Origin: Clostridia bacterium | Lineage (GTDB): Bacteria; Bacillota; Clostridia; Oscillospirales; Acutalibacteraceae | Reading direction: 5' to 3' | Assembly (NCBI GenBank): GCA_017524165.1 | Contig: JAFWUH010000050.1 | Coordinates: 56,553 to 120,552 of the forward strand | Length of the DNA stretch: 64,000 nucleotides | In this document: piece after piece, positions 52,106 to 61,079 of the stretch | Layout: the number at the start of each line of letters is the position of its first letter | How positions within the stretch are numbered: the first letter of the stretch is position 1 | Notes under the pieces: generated by a model | Told to the model about the DNA's origin: nothing | The model's input: the letters and a program-made list of their open reading frames with translations, nothing else | The model's database searches: none | Made by a program: the position numbers and the translations under genes

Positions 52106-54127
52106 ATGCAAAAAAAGACGCTGATTTTAATTCTTGTTTGTATTGTTTTGTCCATCGCGCTTGCGACAGGGGCAGCATTCCTGTTGGTTCATATTACGAA
52201 AAAAGGCCTTTCGGAAGAATCCGCCTCTTCCGGTCCTGAAAGTACCGTATCGGATGTTTCTTCCGCCCTTCCGGTGGTTGCCGAACCGGTTCCGGAGCCG
52301 GAAATCGGACTGTCCTTTTCCTCGCCGCAGGACAATACCGTTACCACGACCGACGCGTTTTTCCGTTTTGCCGGCGGTTCCGATCCGGCACAACCGGTTT
52401 TGATGAACGGGACTGAAATCGAACGAAACGCCGACGGTTCTTTTTCGTTGGATGTCAATCTTTCGGTCGGGAAAAACGAGTTTACCTTTACCCATAAAGG
52501 GCAAACTGTTACCAAAACGATTCAATATCGCTATGTGATCATTCAATCCTATTCACCCCGCGGCAACCAAAGCTTTGAAAGCGGCGCCACCTTCCGCGTC
52601 ACGGTAAGAGCGCGCGCCGGCAGTGCGGTCTACTCGGAATTTCACGGCGAAACCATTCGTCTGACCCGCACCGAATTGCAGGAAGACGATACCCTGACGC
52701 AAAGCGACGATTTTGCCGACTTTATCGGTCAATTTACGCTGCCGGGCGATAACGCCGCCAACCTTTCGCTTGGCAAGGTTTGGGTCTCTGCCAACTATAA
52801 CGGCTCTACCGAGCGTTTTTCCTCCGGCAATATCACCTGCAAAAAAGCGCAGATCCACATTGTACCGGATGATACGATTCCGCCCAACAATAAAAATTAC
52901 AATGCCGTCGGTGCCGGCTATATCGCAGAAATCGTCGGCTACACCGCCGAGACTTTTACCACCTCGGACCCGAATCTTTGGTGTCTGCCGACCAATAACT
53001 ATCTGCCGCAAGGCACGGTAGACTATTGCAGTCCGTCCTTTTTCCGGGAAACCGGCAGCGGTCTTGACTATGCCGTTCTGCGTTGCGGACGAAACGTTTT
53101 GCTGGAAAAGAAGGATGTCGGCTCGTCTAAATCGACCGTCACCCGATGCTATGAGGGGATGCTTCCCGACCACAACGAAGTGCATTTACAATCCCTTTCG
53201 GTCAACGGGCATCACTCGGTTTTGACCCTAAACACGCTTTGGAAAGCACCCTTCTTCTTTGAATTAAAGGATCAGGGCTTTGCCGATCCGGCTCATCAAA
53301 ATTACACCTTTTCCAACACAACCTTCTCCTATGTGGATATTACCTTCTGTTATGCAACGGTTTTGGACGGAGAGATTGAAATTCCGGGCGACCATCCGCT
53401 GTTCAGCCGCGCCGAAATCATTCCGGGCAACCGCGAACAGATTCTGCGGCTTTACCTCAAAAAAACCGGCGCCTTTTACGGATGGGACGCCAATTATAAC
53501 GCCCAAGGTCAGCTTTGCTTTTCTTTCCTGAATCCCACCCCTGCCCAATCCGCGAGCAATGCTTACGGCGCGGATCTTTCCGGCATTACGATCCTTTTAG
53601 ATGTCGGACACGGCGGCGCGGATGGCGGCGCGCCCGCGCTCAATCCCGGTGCCGGGAACGAAGCGGTACAAAATCTGCGGTTAGCGAATCAGATTCGCTC
53701 GGAATTGGAAAGTATGGGCGCGACCGTCGTCATGAACCGCACCGACAACACAACCAACATTACTCAACAGGATCGCTGTCGGCAGGTCAAAACGCTGGCG
53801 CCCGATCTCGTGCTTTGCATTCATCATAACTCTGCAAATTCCTCTGCCGCAAACGGCTTTGACGCCTACTACTTTGCGCCGTTCTCCAAAAAAGCCGCCG
53901 AATCGGTCTATCAGCAGACGCGCAATACGGGACTTTACCAAAAATACGGCTTAAACTGGCATGCCTACTATGTCGGCAGAATGTCCTCCTGCCCCGTCGT
54001 GTTAACCGAAAACGGTTATATTTCCAATAGCTACGATTTCCAAAATATTGTCAATGACGCTTCCAGTCGGCAAAAAGCGCAAGCCATTGCCCGCGGCATC
54101 GTAAATTATTTCCTTTCCTTAAATTAA
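52106..54127 (+). CDS. N-acetylmuramoyl-L-alanine amidase (Amidase_3) with N-terminal anchor and Ig-like region
   Basis: The 673-residue protein cleaves the bond between muramic acid and the stem peptide in peptidoglycan. It has an N-terminal membrane span (about 7-28), a serine/proline linker, and an Ig-like beta region (about 65-175). A long middle section of unclear fold follows, then a C-terminal Amidase_3 domain from about residue 490. Zinc and catalytic residues are visible: LLDVGHGG, the glutamate in GNEAVQNLRLA, CIHHNSA, and VVLTENGYIS. It probably acts on the outer face of the membrane in wall remodelling or spore/septum processing. GAGG precedes the ATG. Confidence 0.92.
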   Translation: MQKKTLILILVCIVLSIALATGAAFLLVHITKKGLSEESASSGPESTVSDVSSALPVVAEPVPEPEIGLSFSSPQDNTVTTTDAFFRFAGGSDPAQPVLMNGTEIERNADGSFSLDVNLSVGKNEFTFTHKGQTVTKTIQYRYVIIQSYSPRGNQSFESGATFRVTVRARAGSAVYSEFHGETIRLTRTELQEDDTLTQSDDFADFIGQFTLPGDNAANLSLGKVWVSANYNGSTERFSSGNITCKKAQIHIVPDDTIPPNNKNYNAVGAGYIAEIVGYTAETFTTSDPNLWCLPTNNYLPQGTVDYCSPSFFRETGSGLDYAVLRCGRNVLLEKKDVGSSKSTVTRCYEGMLPDHNEVHLQSLSVNGHHSVLTLNTLWKAPFFFELKDQGFADPAHQNYTFSNTTFSYVDITFCYATVLDGEIEIPGDHPLFSRAEIIPGNREQILRLYLKKTGAFYGWDANYNAQGQLCFSFLNPTPAQSASNAYGADLSGITILLDVGHGGADGGAPALNPGAGNEAVQNLRLANQIRSELESMGATVVMNRTDNTTNITQQDRCRQVKTLAPDLVLCIHHNSANSSAANGFDAYYFAPFSKKAAESVYQQTRNTGLYQKYGLNWHAYYVGRMSSCPVVLTENGYISNSYDFQNIVNDASSRQKAQAIARGIVNYFLSLN

Positions 54128-54153
54128 GCAAAACAATGATAATTCTTTCGTCA

Positions 54154-54304
54154 GCAAAGAGCAACGATCCCTACTTTTCCCTTGAACCCGAAAATAGAAA
54201 GACAAAACAGGCGTGACCAGTCCGGTCACGCCTGTTTGATTCTTGTTTGAACAAATCCTATTAAGCCCCCAACAACTAAGACATAGAACCGACCCTTGTC
54301 CTGT
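54154..54304. repeat. 151-bp direct repeat, copy 1 (amidase terminator region)
   Basis: This segment matches 55730-55880 over the same length with 16 differences by my count (about 89 percent). It contains the amidase terminator (arms AAACAGGCGTGACC and GGTCACGCCTGTTT, 54205-54237) and ends with CGACCCTTGTCCTGT, a GGACAGGGG-family end read inverted. The two copies bracket a two-gene cassette. Confidence 0.88.
54205..54237 (+). terminator. Intrinsic terminator after the amidase gene
   Basis: A 14-bp perfect stem with a five-base loop is followed by GATTCTTGTTT. A variant copy lies at 55781-55813. Confidence 0.82.
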
Positions 54305-54371
54305 ACGATGATGTTTTTCTATTTTATCAATATACATGACAAAATAGTAGCAAAAAATATTAATTACATAC

Positions 54372-54400
54372 TTGACAATTTTTAATACATGTGTTATATT
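54372..54400 (+). promoter_or_regulatory. Sigma-A promoter of the DUF2089 cassette
   Basis: Perfect TTGACA (54372-54377), a 17-base spacer and TATATT (54395-54400) lie 18 bases before the start. The cassette thus carries its own promoter. Confidence 0.82.
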
Positions 54401-54418
54401 ATGTATGGAGGCGATAAA

Positions 54419-55186
54419 ATGATCAAACGAATTTCACAGTGTCCGGCTTGCAACAGCAAATTGCAAATCGTGACATTAAGATGTCAGAATTGTGGGTTAG
54501 AACTTCATAATGAATTTAAACCGGATCCTTTTGAAACACTTAATTCGGAGCAATACGAATATTTGATTTCATTTCTTAAAAATCGAGGCAATATGAAATT
54601 ATTGCAAGCGGAATTAAATATTTCTTATCTTAATGCAAAGAAAAAATTAGACAACTTACTTATGGCATTAGGTTTATTAACCAAAGAAAAAGAAGGTGCA
54701 AAAACAATGGAAAACATAGAAATCATTAACACCGAAACATGGAACACGGACAACGCCTCTGCAAAGGCGTCTGATATCATTAAATGCAAATTGAAACAGT
54801 GTGGCGGAAAAGCGACGGTCAGCACTTTAGAGGGAAAAATCTATGAAATTATTGCCCTTAAAGACGGGGAAACATTTTTTTGCGAGGCTTTGCCTGTTGA
54901 TCCCTACGCTTACCGTGTGTTCGATATTATTACAGATTTTCTTATTGATCAGGGTGGAAAAGCACCGAAAGGGAATGCGAGAAATTATAAAGTCGGCGAA
55001 GAAAAGTGTGATGAAAATACCGTTGCCGGCATAATAGGAATTTCATATTTCAAGAAATCTTACGGTGAATCAACCTTCGACCCGGTCTTTATAATGGCGG
55101 CGATTTTGGAGTGGGCGGGTATTGTTCATAATCTTCGCGGATTTTTAGAACTTACAGAGGAGTATAAAAAGAAGATTTGTTTTTAA
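54419..55186 (+). CDS. DUF2089 zinc-ribbon/HTH protein with long C-terminal extension
   Basis: This 255-residue protein opens with a DUF2089 module: zinc ribbon CPACNSKL...CQNCG (two CxxC pairs) and a helical DNA-binding-like segment (FLKNRGNMKLLQAELNISY). A C-terminal part of about 150 residues follows (from DIIKCKLKQCGGKATVSTL) which I do not recognise; standard DUF2089 proteins are about 100-120 residues. GGAGG lies seven bases before the ATG at 54419. The gene is more AT-rich than the core and lies in a repeat-bounded cassette with a membrane-bound zinc-ribbon protein. Confidence 0.8.
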   Translation: MIKRISQCPACNSKLQIVTLRCQNCGLELHNEFKPDPFETLNSEQYEYLISFLKNRGNMKLLQAELNISYLNAKKKLDNLLMALGLLTKEKEGAKTMENIEIINTETWNTDNASAKASDIIKCKLKQCGGKATVSTLEGKIYEIIALKDGETFFCEALPVDPYAYRVFDIITDFLIDQGGKAPKGNARNYKVGEEKCDENTVAGIIGISYFKKSYGESTFDPVFIMAAILEWAGIVHNLRGFLELTEEYKKKICF

Positions 55187-55198
55187 GGATTAATCACA

Positions 55199-55630
55199 AT
55201 GAATTACAATGAGATTAAAACAAATAGCTATTTGTTTTGCCCGAGGTGCGGCGGCAATCATTTAGAATATCAGATGCGATTGGCGGAGACAAAGGGAAAT
55301 GCGAATTATTACCATATCCATTCCGGCAAAAGTTGGATTATTCCCTCGTGGCAAAAAACATATAAAAGCGAAAGAAATTACAAGTCGGTGGCTTTATGCA
55401 AAGACTGCGGATATTGTTTTGAGCCGTATCCGAAAAAAGGTTTTTTATATTATTTTTTCTGCTTGTTGATACTCCCGCTTGCTTTGGGATATTTATTTTT
55501 TACATCAAAATGGTTTAAGATAAATAAAAAACAGTTTTTTAGAATTGCCGGAATTACAGTAGCGGTAGGATTTATTTTGACAATAATTTTATATTTCATT
55601 GGAATAAATATTCCCGATCCAACAGTATGA
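55199..55630 (+). CDS. Zinc-ribbon protein with two C-terminal membrane spans
   Basis: This 143-residue protein has CPRCGGNHLE near the N-terminus and CKDCGYCFEPYPKKG in the middle, giving a four-cysteine zinc ribbon. Two hydrophobic spans follow (about 81-101 and 112-136). The function is unknown. It lies 12 bases after the DUF2089 gene and is probably translated from the same message. Confidence 0.65.
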   Translation: MNYNEIKTNSYLFCPRCGGNHLEYQMRLAETKGNANYYHIHSGKSWIIPSWQKTYKSERNYKSVALCKDCGYCFEPYPKKGFLYYFFCLLILPLALGYLFFTSKWFKINKKQFFRIAGITVAVGFILTIILYFIGINIPDPTV

Positions 55631-55693
55631 GGTGCGGTTTTCTGCATTTTACATGGGGTGTAATTTTGTCAGGCAGAGCCATCTCGGGTGCTT

Positions 55694-55728
55694 GGACAGG
55701 GGACTGTCCGAAACCACTGAAAAAGTCA
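55694..55728. mobile_element. Solo end of the MITE-like repeat
   Basis: GGACAGGGGACTGTCCGAAACC and the following CACTGAAAAAGTC correspond to the inverted right end of copy B (43777-43934), without the rest of the element. It abuts the second 151-bp repeat. The stretch 55631-55975 holds only this end, the repeat copy and further GGACAGGGG palindromes, and shows no gene. Confidence 0.78.
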
Positions 55729-55729
55729 A

Positions 55730-55880
55730 GCAAAGGGCACCCATCCCTGCTTTTCCCTTGAACTCAAAAACAGAAAGACAAAACAGGCGTGGCCGATCCG
55801 GTCACGCCTGTTTAATTCTTGTTTGAACAAATCCTGTTAAGCTCCCAACATCAAAGACATAGAACCGACCCCTGTCCTGT
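55730..55880. repeat. 151-bp direct repeat, copy 2
   Basis: This is the partner of 54154-54304. It has the same terminator hairpin with one G-U pair and the same CGACCCCTGTCCTGT end. Directly after it, AGAACCGTCCCC adds a second inverted repeat core. Confidence 0.88.
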
Positions 55881-55975
55881 TCAGAACCGTCCCCTAGCTT
55901 CATTGTCTCTCCTTAATCAAAATATGACGACTTTGTTTCATTTATAACGGCCGCGACCCAAATGTTTTGCTCCTG

Positions 55976-56782
55976 TTACCCGTTGTGTTGTTCGCTTTTA
56001 CGGTATTCACGCGGACAGACGCCGCATTTTTGCTTGAATAAGCCGGAAAAATACTTAGCGTCGTGATACCCGACCGCCTGCGCGATCTCGGACACCGTCA
56101 GAGCGGTGTCCCGCAGCAATCGCCTGGCAATGCGCATTTTTGTCCTGATCTGGTAATCGTACGGCGACAGTCCGTATTCCCGGCGAAACAGCTTCACGCA
56201 ATAATCGGGCGAACGGAAAATATGCGCCGATAGTTCCTGATTGCTGACGATGCGGAAGGTCAGGTTATCCAGATAATTTTTCAGTCTAATCGCTTCCGAG
56301 GTGTGTTCAAGCCGATTACCGTTCGTTCCCAGCCGGGAGATCACATAAAAGACCAGCGCGCAAAGCTGCTGCTGCAAACTCTCGCTCCCGCTTTCCAAGG
56401 CCTTGGCCGCCGCTTCAAACACGGGGCGCAATTCCCGATCCTCAAACAGCCATTCATCCTCTATATGGTACTCCTGCATCAGCGTGACGGGCAGATCGCC
56501 CTCAATATTCAAAAAGATTTTTTTCCACGGATTTTCGGCGCCGGACCGGTAGTCGTGGTCTTCCCCGCGTTTGAGAATATAAATCTGATCCTCCCCCACC
56601 GGCACGGCGCGCCCGCTGCGCAGGACGGTCCCTTCCCCCGCCAGCACGTATTCCATAACGGTAATATGGGAAGCCGGCCGCACGATCCGGTAACTGCCGT
56701 CACAGTAGGAGACCCCCGCCATTTGGATATGGATAGGCAGTGTGACCTCTGACGCGGGAAAAATTTTAATATCTTCTTTCAA
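55976..56782 (-). CDS. AraC-family transcriptional regulator
   Basis: This 268-residue protein has an N-terminal cupin-like sugar-sensing domain (about 20-110) and a C-terminal double helix-turn-helix (LSAHIFRSPDYCVKLFRREYG, then IAQAVGYHDAKYFSGLFKQKCGVCPREYRK). It is divergent from the DUF4965 gene, so it probably activates that gene in response to a carbohydrate. The inducer is unknown. Confidence 0.9.
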   Translation of the reverse strand: MKEDIKIFPASEVTLPIHIQMAGVSYCDGSYRIVRPASHITVMEYVLAGEGTVLRSGRAVPVGEDQIYILKRGEDHDYRSGAENPWKKIFLNIEGDLPVTLMQEYHIEDEWLFEDRELRPVFEAAAKALESGSESLQQQLCALVFYVISRLGTNGNRLEHTSEAIRLKNYLDNLTFRIVSNQELSAHIFRSPDYCVKLFRREYGLSPYDYQIRTKMRIARRLLRDTALTVSEIAQAVGYHDAKYFSGLFKQKCGVCPREYRKSEQHNG

Positions 56783-56974
56783 ATTGTATTCCTCACCTTT
56801 TCAATTGCATTATCGGTGTGTTTCGCCTTTTTTTCCCATTATAATACAGTAAATGATAAATCACAATATCGTTTTTTCTTCCCCCTGTTTTGATATAAAT
56901 AACAGTTGCGAAGGGGTTTCCCGTTTGGGACTGTTGTTGATATGATTTTGTATTTTGATTTGGAGGCCAAGTTT

Positions 56975-58852
56975 ATGAAAATGCGTGTTCCCTATGCGCC
57001 GCTGGTTGCCATTGATCCTTATTTTTCTATATGGGCTTATGACGACATCAACGGCCGCTACCCCGACCATTGGACCGGTCGCCGCAACGCCATGCGCGGA
57101 ACCGTCACCGTTGACGGGAAAAATTATCGCTTCCTCGGCTGGTCGTATGACCAGGTGATCCCTCAGGTATCGTTGGATATGGACGCCTTTTCCACCGTCG
57201 CCGTCTTCCGCAACGAGCTGATCGAATTGACGGCCACCTTCACCTCGCCCACGCTGATCACCGATCTTTACTATGCGTCCCGCCCCGTTTCTTACGTCAA
57301 AGTGTCGTACAAGAGCGTGGACGGCAAAGATCACAAGGTGTCGGTGCGCCTTTCCTGCAGTGAGGAACTGGTTTTGAACCGGCAGGGAGAAAGCCGCGCC
57401 GTATCCCAGCCCGCCGCCATTGAGGGTTGTACCGCCATTCGCATCGGTAACGGAATCCAAAAGGTGCTTTGGCGCGACGGCGATGACCTCCGCATCGACT
57501 GGGGCTACTGCTATCTGGCCGTCAAGGGTCAGGGAAAGTGCGACTGGGAGGTATATGACGATCTGTATGCCGTATACGCCGAGACCGAGTTGAATCCCGA
57601 CACGCTGTTTGCGCTTGGCTATGATGATATCGACAGTATCCTCTACTTCGGCAAGCCGGCCAAGGCCCACTGGAAAAAGGACGGAAAGACCATTGAGCAG
57701 GCCATGGCGGAAGCCGTGGCGGAATACGACGCTTTAATGAAAAAGTGCCGGGTCTTTTCCGACAAACTGATCGCCGACGCGACCGAAAAGGGCGGCGAAA
57801 AGTACGCTGAACTGTTGACGCTTGCCTACCGTCAGGTCATGGCCGCCCACAAGCTGATCGTGGATGAGAACGGTCAAAACATCTACATTTCCAAGGAGTG
57901 CTTCTCCGACGGCTGCGCCGCCACGGTGGACGTGACTTATCCGAGCGCACCCTTATTCCTCTATTATAATTCAGAATTGCTCAAAGCCATGCTGCGCCCG
58001 GTGATCCGGTTTGCTCGCAGCGACGATTGGGAGTTTGACTTTGCGCCGCATGACGTCGGTCGCTATCCCTGGGTAGACGGCCAGCGGTATTATCCCCATA
58101 AATTAGAGGGGCAGATGCCGGTGGAAGAGTGCGGCAACATGATTATCCTGAGCGAGGCCATCTGCCGCGCTGACGGCAACGCCGAATTTGTAAAGGATTT
58201 CATGGATCTGCTCGAACAATGGAAGAATTACCTGGTCAAGTTCGGTCTGGATCCCAAATCTCAGCTTTGCACCGACGACTTCGCCGGTCGCCTGGCCCAC
58301 AACTGCAACCTCTCTTTGAAGGCCATTATGGGTATGGCGGCGTTCGCCGAGATCTTAAAACGCTTTGGCCGCGAAGCGGAGGCGCAGGACCTAATGGCGA
58401 AGACCAAGGAATACGCCCTTTCGTTCTGTGAACGCGCCAAAAACCCGGACGGCAGTTATCGGCTGGCCTTTGACAAGGAAGGCACCTTCAGTTTGAAGTA
58501 CAACGCCGTTTGGGATAAGATTTGGGGCACCGGTCTGTTCCCCGATGATTTCTATCGCGGCGAGATCGCCCGCTATCGCCAAGAGGCGCTTTGTTTCGGC
58601 GTTCCGCTTGACAGCCGCAAGAAGTTTACGAAATCCGACTGGGAGATCTGGGCGGCGTGTCTGGCTGACGACAAGAAAGATTTTGAATATTTGGTTGGCC
58701 TTGTGTGGAACGCCTTCCACACCATGCACACCCGCGCCCCCATGCCCGACTGGTATGAGGCGGATATTTCCGAGATGACCCTGTATTCCACCGGCGGATT
58801 CCGTCATCGTTCGGTACAGGGTGGTCTGTTTATCAAACTGATGATGGATTGA
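56975..58852 (+). CDS. DUF4965/DUF1793 (glutaminase A-like) protein, (alpha/alpha)6 hydrolase fold
   Basis: This 625-residue protein has the family opening RVPYAPLVAIDPYFSIWAYDD, then YAELLTLAYRQVMAAHKL, and an acid-rich centre DFAPHDVGRYPWVDG. It ends with WDKIWGTGLFP, DSRKKFTKSDWEIW and GGFRHRSVQGGLF. Proteins annotated as glutaminase A belong here, but many bacterial members sit in carbohydrate loci and may be glycoside hydrolases. No signal peptide is seen, so the substrate is probably cytosolic. The ATG at 56975 follows GGAGG; it diverges from the AraC gene. Confidence 0.82.
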   Translation: MKMRVPYAPLVAIDPYFSIWAYDDINGRYPDHWTGRRNAMRGTVTVDGKNYRFLGWSYDQVIPQVSLDMDAFSTVAVFRNELIELTATFTSPTLITDLYYASRPVSYVKVSYKSVDGKDHKVSVRLSCSEELVLNRQGESRAVSQPAAIEGCTAIRIGNGIQKVLWRDGDDLRIDWGYCYLAVKGQGKCDWEVYDDLYAVYAETELNPDTLFALGYDDIDSILYFGKPAKAHWKKDGKTIEQAMAEAVAEYDALMKKCRVFSDKLIADATEKGGEKYAELLTLAYRQVMAAHKLIVDENGQNIYISKECFSDGCAATVDVTYPSAPLFLYYNSELLKAMLRPVIRFARSDDWEFDFAPHDVGRYPWVDGQRYYPHKLEGQMPVEECGNMIILSEAICRADGNAEFVKDFMDLLEQWKNYLVKFGLDPKSQLCTDDFAGRLAHNCNLSLKAIMGMAAFAEILKRFGREAEAQDLMAKTKEYALSFCERAKNPDGSYRLAFDKEGTFSLKYNAVWDKIWGTGLFPDDFYRGEIARYRQEALCFGVPLDSRKKFTKSDWEIWAACLADDKKDFEYLVGLVWNAFHTMHTRAPMPDWYEADISEMTLYSTGGFRHRSVQGGLFIKLMMD

Positions 58853-58882
58853 TACGCCCGGTAGCGCGATCCATAATACTAA

Positions 58883-58912
58883 GCACCTGCCGAAATTGCT
58901 TTTGGCAGGTGC
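58883..58912 (+). terminator. Intrinsic terminator after the DUF4965 gene
   Basis: Arms GCACCTGCC and GGCAGGTGC lead into GTTTTC. A GGACGGGGGAC repeat begins directly after it, again next to a terminator. Confidence 0.8.
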
Positions 58913-58918
58913 GTTTTC

Positions 58919-58966
58919 AGGACGGGGGACGGTTCTACACAGGACAGGGGACAGTCCTCCGTCCTG
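58919..58966. repeat. Double GGACAGGGG-family repeat
   Basis: CAGGACGGGGGACGGTTCT is followed by a palindrome ACAGGACAGGGGACAGTCC with its inverse TCCGTCCTG. It lies between a terminator and the convergent zinc dehydrogenase gene. Confidence 0.8.
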
Positions 58967-59036
58967 CTCTGCTTTTCAGCAGTATAGATGTCCCACACAA
59001 TTTCCCCGAATGATAAGACCTTCATTTGTTTTCACC

Positions 59037-60056
59037 CTACGGCAGGATGATGAATTTGCCGTTTGCCCTTTGAGAATCGCTTGCCAGAATTTCCGGTAAT
59101 TTTTCCAGCGGCTCATAAGCATACACAATGGAGCTGACATCGATTTTTCCGCTGTCGATAAGCTCGAGGGCACGCTTTTGGGTGTAGGGATTTATAAAGG
59201 ACGCTTTCAAAACGATCTCCTTTTGGAAAATTTCAAACGGCTTTACGGTGATCGTATCGTCGGGTGCTGTCAATCCGAACATCATAACAGTTGAATATTT
59301 CCCTGCTATATCGATCGCCTGTTCAATGGTTGCTGTTTTTCCGACACATTCGATGACCGTCGAAATTTTGTCTATATGATTGCTCGCCAAAACGGATTTA
59401 ACATTCTCGTTTATGGGGTCGATGGTAATATCGGCTCCGAGTTTTTTTGCGATCTCACGCTTGGAAGCGACCGGCTCGATCATGATAAGTTTTCCTGCGC
59501 CCGAAAGCTTGGCTAACTGAAGCATTATCATCCCGATCATACCGCCGCCGATGATCACCACCGTATCTCCGCAGGAAATATTGCACATATCGATACCGTG
59601 AACACAGCAGGCGACCGGCTCGGTCATTGCCGCCATTTCGTAGGTTGTAGTGTCGGCAATTTTATAAACCTGCGACTGCGGAACGGCGCAGTATTCGGCA
59701 AATCCGCCGTTTACGCTTGTTCCGATGCCGATCATCCCTTCGCAAAAATGACCGATCCCGCTCTTGCAATAATAACATTCATTACAAAGTTTATTAGGAT
59801 CGACGCAAACCCTGTCGCCCGGTTTTATCTCTTTAACTTCCTCGCCCACCGATTCGACGATGCCTGCAAATTCATGCCCGAGAACCGTTCCTGAAGGCGT
59901 AGGGAAGCAACCCTTATCCCCCTTGAAAATGTGAACATCGGTTCCGCATATTCCGCAAGCCATAACCTTTATCAGAACTTCGCCTTTTTCAGGCGTCGGT
60001 TTTTGGATATCCTCGACCTTCAAATTATTTTCAGAATAGAATACTCCTGCTTTCAT
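59037..60056 (-). CDS. Zinc-dependent medium-chain alcohol/polyol dehydrogenase
   Basis: This 339-residue enzyme has the catalytic zinc residues in ACGICGTDVH and VLGHEFAG, and the structural-zinc cysteines in CNECYYCKSGIGHFC. The nucleotide-binding loop is VIIGGGMIGMIMLQLA. It is closest in pattern to sorbitol, galactitol-phosphate or threonine dehydrogenases; the exact substrate is not clear. It lies 14 bases after the PHP gene and is probably co-transcribed. Confidence 0.88.
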   Translation of the reverse strand: MKAGVFYSENNLKVEDIQKPTPEKGEVLIKVMACGICGTDVHIFKGDKGCFPTPSGTVLGHEFAGIVESVGEEVKEIKPGDRVCVDPNKLCNECYYCKSGIGHFCEGMIGIGTSVNGGFAEYCAVPQSQVYKIADTTTYEMAAMTEPVACCVHGIDMCNISCGDTVVIIGGGMIGMIMLQLAKLSGAGKLIMIEPVASKREIAKKLGADITIDPINENVKSVLASNHIDKISTVIECVGKTATIEQAIDIAGKYSTVMMFGLTAPDDTITVKPFEIFQKEIVLKASFINPYTQKRALELIDSGKIDVSSIVYAYEPLEKLPEILASDSQRANGKFIILP

Positions 60057-60070
60057 TTTTTTACCTCCGT

Positions 60071-60898
60071 TTATATATTAATGCTTTGCGCATTACGGTT
60101 TTTATAATAAAAAATTCTGTCAAAACCTGTTTTTCTTAAAACGTTCAGAGCCGTTTCAAAATGAACCGACGCATTTTTCGATATATGCGCATCAGACCCT
60201 AATGTGATAAGTCTTCCGCCCATATCATAATACCGTTGCACGATCGTTTGATCGGGCAAAAAATCATTCAACAAATCAAAAGAAGATGTGTTGATCTCCA
60301 GCGCAATTTTCCTTTTGATGATCGTTTCAAGAACTGCGGATATCTGCGCCTCAAACGGCGTAAGATCAATGTCTATCCCATATTTTCCCCTGATATACCG
60401 TATAGGGCAATTAAGGTGCGCTAAAATGTCAAAATCTTCCGTTTCAAGCATTGTGATCATATCGTTAAAATAGCAGTCAAGATATTCATATATCTTTTTG
60501 TCACTCAAAACCAAAAAATTGATCTTTGAATATGCTATTTCCAAATTGTCACATTTAACACAGTGAACCGAGCCGATAATAACATCATAAGGCACCAGAT
60601 CGTGGATTTTTTGATACTGTTCGGGGAACCAGAAACCCTCGCTGATCTCAGCGCCCGAAAGTATTTGACACCTGCCGGCATATTTTTCATTCAACGCCTG
60701 CACCGTCCGATAGGAGTCAAGGATCGGCGTGAAAACATCATAATCCCGAAAAGAGGCAACATCGCAATGATCGGTCACCGCAAAAATATCAGTGCCTTTT
60801 TGAATTTCGGAAAGACACATTTCTTCGATAGGACAGGAAGAATCATGCGAAAATTCCGAATGGGTGTGCATATCTGCGATCATAATGTTTTTCATCAT
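60071..60898 (-). CDS. PHP-domain phosphoesterase (histidinol-phosphatase HisJ-like)
   Basis: This 275-residue PHP protein has metal-site motifs ADMHTHSEFSHDSS near the N-terminus, VTDHCD, SVHC, and GSDAH near the C-terminus. HisJ-type members hydrolyse histidinol phosphate, but others act on different phosphoesters. With a polyol dehydrogenase next to it and no his genes nearby, a sugar phosphate is at least as likely. ATG 60898 is preferred, behind GAAAGG. Confidence 0.82.
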   Translation of the reverse strand: MMKNIMIADMHTHSEFSHDSSCPIEEMCLSEIQKGTDIFAVTDHCDVASFRDYDVFTPILDSYRTVQALNEKYAGRCQILSGAEISEGFWFPEQYQKIHDLVPYDVIIGSVHCVKCDNLEIAYSKINFLVLSDKKIYEYLDCYFNDMITMLETEDFDILAHLNCPIRYIRGKYGIDIDLTPFEAQISAVLETIIKRKIALEINTSSFDLLNDFLPDQTIVQRYYDMGGRLITLGSDAHISKNASVHFETALNVLRKTGFDRIFYYKNRNAQSINI

Positions 60899-61011
60899 AT
60901 CAAACCTTTCAAAAGTGCAATTTGACAAATTGATTTTATAATATTATAATAACTAAAACGATCAATTATATCAACTATCGCCGCCAAAAAAGAAAATATG
61001 ATCGGAAAAAC

Positions 61012-61040
61012 ACAGGACAGGGGACAGTCCCCCGTCCTGT
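61012..61040. repeat. 29-bp GGACAGGGGAC palindrome
   Basis: ACAGGACAGGGGACAGTCC plus its inverse end form a near-perfect palindrome. It is identical over all 29 bases to the one at 62950-62978. It lies 40 bases after the end of the GH20 gene. Confidence 0.9.
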
Positions 61041-61079
61041 GCGCAACATTTCCGAAATTCGTTTTCATTTCCTATAAAG

